A DNA stretch of 12,418 bases from SURF-24 sp964537965 (GTDB lineage: Bacteria; Bacteroidota; Ignavibacteria; Ignavibacteriales; SURF-24), in the NCBI GenBank assembly GCA_964537965.1, contig CAZIDB010000139.1, positions 1-12,418 of the forward strand. Direction: 5' to 3'. The notes under the pieces are model-generated. The model was not told where the DNA came from. It did not search any database and worked only from the letters and a program-made list of their open reading frames with translations. A program made the position numbers and the translations under genes. Positions 7,905 through 12,418 of this stretch are shown here, one piece after another. Every line of letters starts with the position of its first letter. Within the stretch, counting starts at the first letter, position 1.

Positions 7905-8166
7905 TATCTTAATTCCGATATAGAAGAAGTAACACTTTTTTATATTTAACAAAACTCACCCCTCGCGAATGAAACGACAAAAATCCCCTCTCTTACCAAG
8001 AGAGCCTGCCTGCCGCAGGCAGAGGGGAAAAACCTGCGACAGCAGGTTGGGGTGAGTTAAAAAATTATTACTTATTTAATACGTCCGATGAATTCTTTTT
8101 GTTCGTCTCATCACCTAATCTTTACTGATTGGTTATTTTCATTTGTTCTAAATCGGAATGAAGATA
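7905..8166. repeat. Candidate MITE-like element bounded by 24-base imperfect inverted repeats
   Basis: Bases 7905-7928 match the reverse complement of 8143-8166 at 21 of 24 positions; both outer ends read TATCTT inward. The 262-bp interval holds the structured element at 7953-8058 and no transposase gene. I see no target-site duplication directly outside the arms, so a transposon origin is not proven. A decayed pair of inverted sequences is the alternative. Confidence 0.4.
7953..8058. repeat. Structured palindromic repeat element with nested hairpins
   Basis: The ends are a perfect 10-bp inverted repeat, AACTCACCCC (7953-7962) and GGGGTGAGTT (8049-8058). Inside are three hairpins: CTCTCTT/AAGAGAG with a 3-base loop (7988-8004), CTGCCTGC/GCAGGCAG with a 1-base centre (8006-8022), and AACCTGC/GCAGGTT with a 4-base loop (8031-8048). 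The last one, read on the minus strand, is followed by three further T residues and could act as a weak terminator for the regulator gene at 8193-8849. The GC-rich content stands out from the AT-rich surroundings, which points to a dispersed repeat of the kind common in this bacterial group. Confidence 0.7.
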
Positions 8167-8192
8167 AGTACGGTTGTTTCTTTGTGCTACTT

Positions 8193-8849
8193 TTAGCTTA
8201 GAAATGATTTGTGTTCAATTGCAAAAAGAAGAAGACTGTTATAACCGCATAATCCAAGTTTCTTTGAGATATTTATCCGGTGGTTCTGAACTGTTCTGAA
8301 ACTGATAAACATTTCCTTAGAAATCTGGACACTTGTTTTGTTTAATGATAGCAATTTTAATATTTGTTTCTCTGTCTGCGTTAATTGATTTATACTTTGT
8401 TTCAGATTATTGTTTTCAATCTGTTCTTTTTTATTGCGTAAAAGTTTATCGGTAAGTTCTTTGCTGATATAATATCCTCCCTGTGTAACTGTATTCAGGC
8501 AGGTTAGTATTTCACCGGGAGTAGAATCTTTAAGAAGATAACCTCTTACTTCATTCTCCATTGCTTCTTCAAGATATTCCTCATCATTATACATTGTAAG
8601 AATGACAGGCAAGGTCGGCAGATCATTCTCGGCAATATATTTTGCAATTTCAATTCCTGAATATCCGGGCATTGAGATATCGAGTATAGCAACATCAGGT
8701 TTCTTTGTTTTAATAATTTCAAGCGCTTCATTACCATTACCAGCGAATCCGCAAATCTTAAATTGCTTTTCTTTTTGAATAATTTTGATTAATCCTTCTC
8801 TGAAAACAGGATGGTCATCTGCAAGAAATATTTTAATCTCTTTGTTCAT
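8193..8849 (-). CDS. NarL/LuxR-family response regulator
   Basis: This 218-residue transcription regulator has a receiver domain (residues 5-122) and a LuxR-type helix-turn-helix (about 156-205). The acidic pair is D11/D12 in FLADDHP, the phospho-acceptor is D57 in VAILDISMPG, T85 follows in VILTMY, and the lysine is K107 in YLLKDS. The output domain reads LTQTEKQILKLL, then QISKEMFISFRTVQNHR, with the recognition helix around 183-196. The ATG shares its A with the TAA stop of the kinase gene (TAATG), so the two are translationally coupled and almost certainly cognate. HisKA_3 kinases regularly pair with this regulator class. Its targets cannot be read from the sequence. The neighbouring surface-protein operon, with symmetric sites in front of it, is a reasonable candidate. 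Confidence 0.95.
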   Translation of the reverse strand: MNKEIKIFLADDHPVFREGLIKIIQKEKQFKICGFAGNGNEALEIIKTKKPDVAILDISMPGYSGIEIAKYIAENDLPTLPVILTMYNDEEYLEEAMENEVRGYLLKDSTPGEILTCLNTVTQGGYYISKELTDKLLRNKKEQIENNNLKQSINQLTQTEKQILKLLSLNKTSVQISKEMFISFRTVQNHRINISKKLGLCGYNSLLLFAIEHKSFLS

Positions 8850-11800
8850 TATAAAGCTTTATTTATTATGATTGTAATCTTAGTGCCTGTCTCTTTGGAC
8901 GACTCAATATTAAATTCGCCTCTAAGCAAACGGGCTCGTTCTTTTATACTTTTTAATCCTAATCCTTCTGTTAACTTACCCTGAATTTCTTTGTCGTAAA
9001 TATCAAATCCCTTTCCGTTATCTTCAACAATTATTTCAATTAAATTCTCTTTATTCCTCAGAAGTACATTTGCACTTGTTGCCTGGGAATGCTTAATAAT
9101 ATTATTGACAGATTCCTGTACTATCCTGAAAATGTTTATCTCTGCTTCCTTTGGAATAAGCCCTGGTATATCATCAATTTCATAATTGAATTTTATGGTT
9201 ACCGATTGAGATATCTTGTTAATCATTGATATAAGAGCTTTCTTTAGTCCAAGCCTTTCAAGCTGATGCGGATGCAATGTGGTTGAGATTTCTTTAACCT
9301 CATCTATAGTTTCTTTTATTAAATCCGAAATATTTTCAAGTTCATTATCTTCTCTCACGTCAGATGACTGATAAATATGAAGAAGATTTTTTATAACAAG
9401 TAAATTTTGTCCAAGGCTGTCGTGTAATTCCTTAGAGAGTCTTTTTCTTTCTTCCTCCTGGGATTCGATAAGTTGTTTAGAGAACCGGTTTTGCCTTTCT
9501 CTTTCAAGCTTAATCTTTTTTAATTTTGAATTGACATATAAAAAGATTAAAGTAAGAACGAAAAGAGTTGCAGCTACCCTGAAGAATATATTATCCCAGA
9601 ATGGTGGTTTTATGTACACAAATATTTTTTTCGAAGTTGTACTCCAGACACCATCATTATTGGCGGCTTTAATTTTTAAAATATAGTTGCCCGGTTTAAG
9701 ATTCGTGTAAGTAACAAATCTTTTGCCTGCATCCGTAAAAGTCCAGTTTCTATCAAAGCCGTCAAGATAATATGCATAACGGTTTAAATTTGGCTGTGCA
9801 TAACTAAGTGCAGCAAATTCAAATGAAATAACATCATCCTCATATGTAAGATCAATGGAGTCAACTTCACTTATAGGTTTATTGAAAATTACTTCCTTGT
9901 TAAATTTTTTAAAGGATGTTAAAACTATTGGTGGCACATAAGTGTTTATTCTTATTTTATCGGGATGAAAAACATTCAAGCCGGAAGGCCCACCTAAATA
10001 AATAGAACCATTTATATCTCTATAACAGGCATTTGCTTCAAATTCATTTCCAAGCAAACCATCATTGGAACGAAAATGTTTAATATGATGAGTAGCAGGA
10101 TTGAACTTAATAATTCCTTTATCAGTGTTAAGCCACAGATTTTTTCTGTTGTCAGCAATAATTGCGAATATCGAAATATCTTTCAGCAGGTCATCATTTA
10201 AGCGCAGAAATTTTCCTGTTGCTTTATCAAATTTATTCAGGCCTTTGTCTGTACCAATCCAAAGCGAATTTGTATCGTCCGCTTCCCTGAAAATTGCCTG
10301 GACCCTGTTGCTGCTTACAGTTCTTTTATTACCGGGGCTGTTAACAAAATAACTGAAAATATTTGTTCGTGTATCAAGCCGGTTTAATCCTCCTCTTGCT
10401 GTCCCAATCCATAAAACATTCTCATCGTACAACAAAGTAATAACCAAATTATCAGAGATAGAATTTTTATCAGGAGAGTTTCTAAAATGAATAAATCTGT
10501 TCGTGTTGATATCTAATTTATCCAATCCGTTTCTTGTTCCTATCCAGAGGTTGTTCTTGTTGTCCTCAAATAAAGAATAGACAGTGCCGGATGATGTACT
10601 ATTCGGATTACCATTTGGGTCAATGGTGTACTTTGTAAATTTTCCTGTCTCAATTTCATACCGGCATAGACCGGCAAGATAAGTTCCGATCCAGAGATAG
10701 TCTGAATACTTATTTGTCAGTGAGAGAACTGTATTCTGTGAAATACAATTTGCGCAGTCATCTTTATTTATAAAATGAGTAAAACTTCCTGTTTGTTTAT
10801 CAAGTTTATTTAAGCCCTTGAAATTTGTACCGACCCAGATATTTCCAAATTTATCTTCTGTAACGCTTGTTACATAATTTTCACTTAAGCTTTTCGGATC
10901 ATTCTGCTGATATGTGTATTGATGAAATGTTTCCTGCTTCAAGTCCAGTTTATTTATTCCACCGCTGAAAGTTCCTATCCAGATTATACCGTCATTATCC
11001 TGGTAAATAGAAATCACTTCATTACAGGAGAGACTTCTATAATCACTTTCCTGATGAAAATACCTTATGAATGAATTTTTATGACCAACAAACCTGTTAA
11101 GTCCATTAGCAGTTCCGATCCATAAGTTATGGTCTTTATCCTCAAATATTTTTCTTACATCATTAGCAGATAAGCTGGTTTCATCAGAAAGTATATTTGT
11201 ATATGAATTAAATTCTTCGGTACTTTTATTCAGGCGGAAGATGCCATCTGAATAAGTGCCGATCCAAATGTATCCCTCTCTGTCTTCAAAGAGATTAGAG
11301 ATTGGTAAACTAACTTTACCCGAGTTAAAGCCGGAGAAAAATCTTTTAATTGTTTCATTCTTCAGGTTAAATTTGTTCAGTCCGTTTTCCGTTCCAATCC
11401 AAATATCACCATCCCTGTCACATAATACAGATCTTATGTTACTATCAGTCAAACTACTCGCATCATTTGGATTATGAAGATATTTCTTAATGAGTTTCAT
11501 TTCGGGTGAACACAGGAATAAACCTCTGTCTGTACCAATCCAAAAATTTTCCTGCAAATCCTGGCATACAGAATTAACTTTGCTTGCAGAAAAATCTTTA
11601 TCAATTTTTACATGAACAAATTTGCCGGTTTTATAATCATATTTATTTAAGCCGCGTTTATCTGTACCAATCCATAAATTTTTCTTCCTGTCTTTATACA
11701 AGCACATTACACCGTTATCGGATAATGATAAAGAATCATCAGGATCATTTTTATAAACTTTAAACTGGTATCCGTCATAACGGTTTAAACCATCTTCAGT

Positions 11801-12025
11801 ACCGAACCAAAGAAATCCTTTCTTATCTTGAATTACTGAAGTTACAATACTTTGAGAGAGACCTTGTTCAGTTGAGATATGTTCAAAATGAAGAATGTAT
11901 TTCTGAGGAAATAAAACAAGGCTGGGAAATAAAATAAAATTGAATAGAAAGAATTTAAAAATTCTAAAACGAACAGAAATATTTCTGCACCCGGAATATG
12001 AACCCAATAGAGAACTAAAGCCCAT
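8849..12025 (-). CDS. Two-component-regulator-propeller sensor histidine kinase (HisKA_3)
   Basis: The frame opens at a TTG (12034), but I take the ATG at 12023-12025 as start, giving 1,058 residues; numbers here count from the TTG (1,061 residues). A hydrophobic segment at 28-44 is a signal peptide or anchor. The periplasmic part holds about 14 propeller units. W[FIV]GT-type motifs lie near 76, 121, 165, 212, 257, 305, 352, 400, 448, 497, 542 and 592, followed by the variant WLNT (634) and YLGG (679). This fits two seven-bladed propellers. A Y_Y_Y domain follows (about 740-808, with YAYYLDGFD and TNLKPGNY), then one membrane helix (816-834). HisKA_3 starts at 858, with the phospho-acceptor H871 in KELHDSLGQ. 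HATPase_c has the N box around 970-981, DNGKG at 1005-1009 and GLGL at 1024-1027. The layout matches the sensor half of Bacteroidota hybrid two-component systems, but the regulator is a separate downstream gene overlapping by one base. Those relatives often sense glycans; the ligand here is unknown. Confidence 0.95.
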   Translation of the reverse strand: MGFSSLLGSYSGCRNISVRFRIFKFFLFNFILFPSLVLFPQKYILHFEHISTEQGLSQSIVTSVIQDKKGFLWFGTEDGLNRYDGYQFKVYKNDPDDSLSLSDNGVMCLYKDRKKNLWIGTDKRGLNKYDYKTGKFVHVKIDKDFSASKVNSVCQDLQENFWIGTDRGLFLCSPEMKLIKKYLHNPNDASSLTDSNIRSVLCDRDGDIWIGTENGLNKFNLKNETIKRFFSGFNSGKVSLPISNLFEDREGYIWIGTYSDGIFRLNKSTEEFNSYTNILSDETSLSANDVRKIFEDKDHNLWIGTANGLNRFVGHKNSFIRYFHQESDYRSLSCNEVISIYQDNDGIIWIGTFSGGINKLDLKQETFHQYTYQQNDPKSLSENYVTSVTEDKFGNIWVGTNFKGLNKLDKQTGSFTHFINKDDCANCISQNTVLSLTNKYSDYLWIGTYLAGLCRYEIETGKFTKYTIDPNGNPNSTSSGTVYSLFEDNKNNLWIGTRNGLDKLDINTNRFIHFRNSPDKNSISDNLVITLLYDENVLWIGTARGGLNRLDTRTNIFSYFVNSPGNKRTVSSNRVQAIFREADDTNSLWIGTDKGLNKFDKATGKFLRLNDDLLKDISIFAIIADNRKNLWLNTDKGIIKFNPATHHIKHFRSNDGLLGNEFEANACYRDINGSIYLGGPSGLNVFHPDKIRINTYVPPIVLTSFKKFNKEVIFNKPISEVDSIDLTYEDDVISFEFAALSYAQPNLNRYAYYLDGFDRNWTFTDAGKRFVTYTNLKPGNYILKIKAANNDGVWSTTSKKIFVYIKPPFWDNIFFRVAATLFVLTLIFLYVNSKLKKIKLERERQNRFSKQLIESQEEERKRLSKELHDSLGQNLLVIKNLLHIYQSSDVREDNELENISDLIKETIDEVKEISTTLHPHQLERLGLKKALISMINKISQSVTIKFNYEIDDIPGLIPKEAEINIFRIVQESVNNIIKHSQATSANVLLRNKENLIEIIVEDNGKGFDIYDKEIQGKLTEGLGLKSIKERARLLRGEFNIESSKETGTKITIIINKAL

Positions 12026-12121
12026 ATAAACCAATTATTTGAATGTAATTTTTAATTGAATCGGATAGCAAAATAAATAAAACATTCAATAATTGAAACA
12101 GCATTCTCCCTGAAGCTGGAA

Positions 12122-12283
12122 TCATTTTAATTTATTCAATAACATTAAAAGCTTTTTTAGTTCCTTAGGAATTTCAAAATTCCTCTTGCTATTGCTGAAA
12201 CCGGCAAGATAAATCATTCCATTAGTTATATGAACTATCTGCATACATTTCATTTTTTTTGTTCTGTACTTTGAACAATCCAT
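12122..12283 (-). CDS. Possible small protein, 53 residues, hypothetical
   Basis: An ATG at 12281-12283 opens a 53-codon frame ending in TGA at 12122-12124; an internal ATG at 12251-12253 would give 43 residues. The product is basic, begins MDCSKYRTKK, has a hydrophobic patch (MIYLAGF) and ends in a lysine- and leucine-rich helix-like tail. It begins only 18 bases after the stop of the T9SS gene to its right, which fits a short downstream cistron. Against it, no Shine-Dalgarno site is visible, the region is AT-rich, and I recognise no family. It may be a chance frame. An 8-bp inverted repeat with a 2-base loop (12167-12184) lies inside it. Confidence 0.3.
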   Translation of the reverse strand: MDCSKYRTKKMKCMQIVHITNGMIYLAGFSNSKRNFEIPKELKKLLMLLNKLK

Positions 12284-12301
12284 TTTTAAGAAAAGGTATT
12301 A

Positions 12302-12418
12302 TTATTTTATTACCATCATTTTCTTTGTACTGCTGAATACTTTCCCCCCGCTTATTTCCTTTTCTTCAATCCTGTATAAATAAATCCCCGATGACAGATC
12401 GCTTGCATTAAATTCAAT
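12302..12418 (-). CDS. T9SS cargo protein, only the last 38 residues present
   Basis: Reading leftward from the window edge, one frame runs 38 codons to a TAA at 12302-12304. The peptide starts IEFNASDLSSGIYLYRI and ends STKKMMVIK. This is the conserved end of a type A T9SS sorting domain (compare HASNLSSGIYFYRL and KKMILSK in the gene at 1178-2512). The gene therefore encodes a protein exported by type IX secretion, but its function lies outside the window. The six-guanine run in its coding strand keeps the frame intact. Confidence 0.85.
   Translation of the reverse strand: MEFNASDLSSGIYLYRIEEKEISGGKVFSSTKKMMVIK

Larger units (their letters stand above)
7674..8192. other. 519-base gap rich in repeats, no convincing gene
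   Basis: This gap separates the sensor pair from the receiver-led operon. From left to right it holds two symmetric sites (7730-7771), a purine-rich hexamer tract (7797-7829), a 7-bp inverted repeat CCAGCCA/TGGCTGG with a 1-base centre (7834-7848), one arm of a long imperfect inverted repeat (7905-7928), a structured palindromic element (7953-8058), and the second arm (8143-8166). The only start-to-stop frame worth naming is a 25-codon plus-strand frame at 7872-7949, which I do not accept as a gene. The promoter of the five-gene operon must lie here or upstream, but I could not find a clear -7/-33 or -10/-35 pair. Confidence 0.75.

Noticed and set aside
7872..7949. 25-codon plus-strand frame in the gap
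   Set aside because: Too short, with a poorly spaced RBS, on the opposite strand to all neighbours and overlapping an arm of the inverted repeat.
12302..12418. Frameshift in the T9SS tail at the homopolymer run
   Set aside because: On first reading the frame seemed to end early, but counting six guanines restores one continuous frame ending STKKMMVIK.
1..12418. tRNA, rRNA, CRISPR array, riboswitch or transposase gene
   Set aside because: I looked for cloverleaf-like blocks, regular spaced repeats and transposase motifs on both strands and saw none.

Overview
The window comes from an AT-rich bacterium of the Bacteroidota/Chlorobiota/Ignavibacteria (FCB) group. Three things point there. Type IX secretion (T9SS) sorting domains of the 'YQNYPNPFNP ... 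GIYFYRL ... KKM' type occur in the gene at 1178-2512 and at the extreme right edge. A two-component-regulator-propeller histidine kinase (8849-12025) is typical of the group. Secreted proteins with an N-terminal 'INYQG ... PRQKLTSVGY' domain and 'GVYG' repeats are also present. I favour Ignavibacteria or a close relative, by inference only. Every supported gene lies on the minus strand, so transcription runs from right to left.

Right part (12418 to 8193): the window opens inside the C-terminal sorting domain of a T9SS cargo protein (12302-12418). A possible 53-residue small ORF follows. Then comes a sensor pair: a large kinase with about 14 WxGT-type propeller blades, a Y_Y_Y domain, one membrane helix, HisKA_3 and HATPase, whose stop overlaps the start of a NarL/LuxR-type response regulator (TAATG). 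This looks like a split version of the hybrid two-component systems common in Bacteroidota.

Middle (8192 to 7674): a 519-base gap without a convincing gene. It holds a structured palindromic repeat (7953-8058), an outer pair of 24-base imperfect inverted repeats (7905-7928 and 8143-8166), a hexamer tract, and two adjacent symmetric sites (7730-7752, 7756-7771) upstream of the next gene.

Left part (7673 to 1): a tightly spaced run of five genes with gaps of 20-34 bases, probably one operon. It consists of a stand-alone receiver protein, two long paralogous secreted GVYG-repeat proteins, a T9SS cargo protein with two GWN/GYW repeats, and a secreted CARDB-type protein that runs off the left edge. 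The encoded products look like an export and cell-surface or matrix module headed by a signalling protein.

The most striking observation is that the two GVYG paralogues are identical at every base over 1,419 bp (3229-4647 and 5645-7063), while both flanks, including the signal peptides and the C-terminal regions, have diverged. This is the pattern of recent gene conversion or a crossover-type exchange. It sits directly beside a segment that differs in sequence and length between the copies, which may make the pair a source of surface-protein variation.
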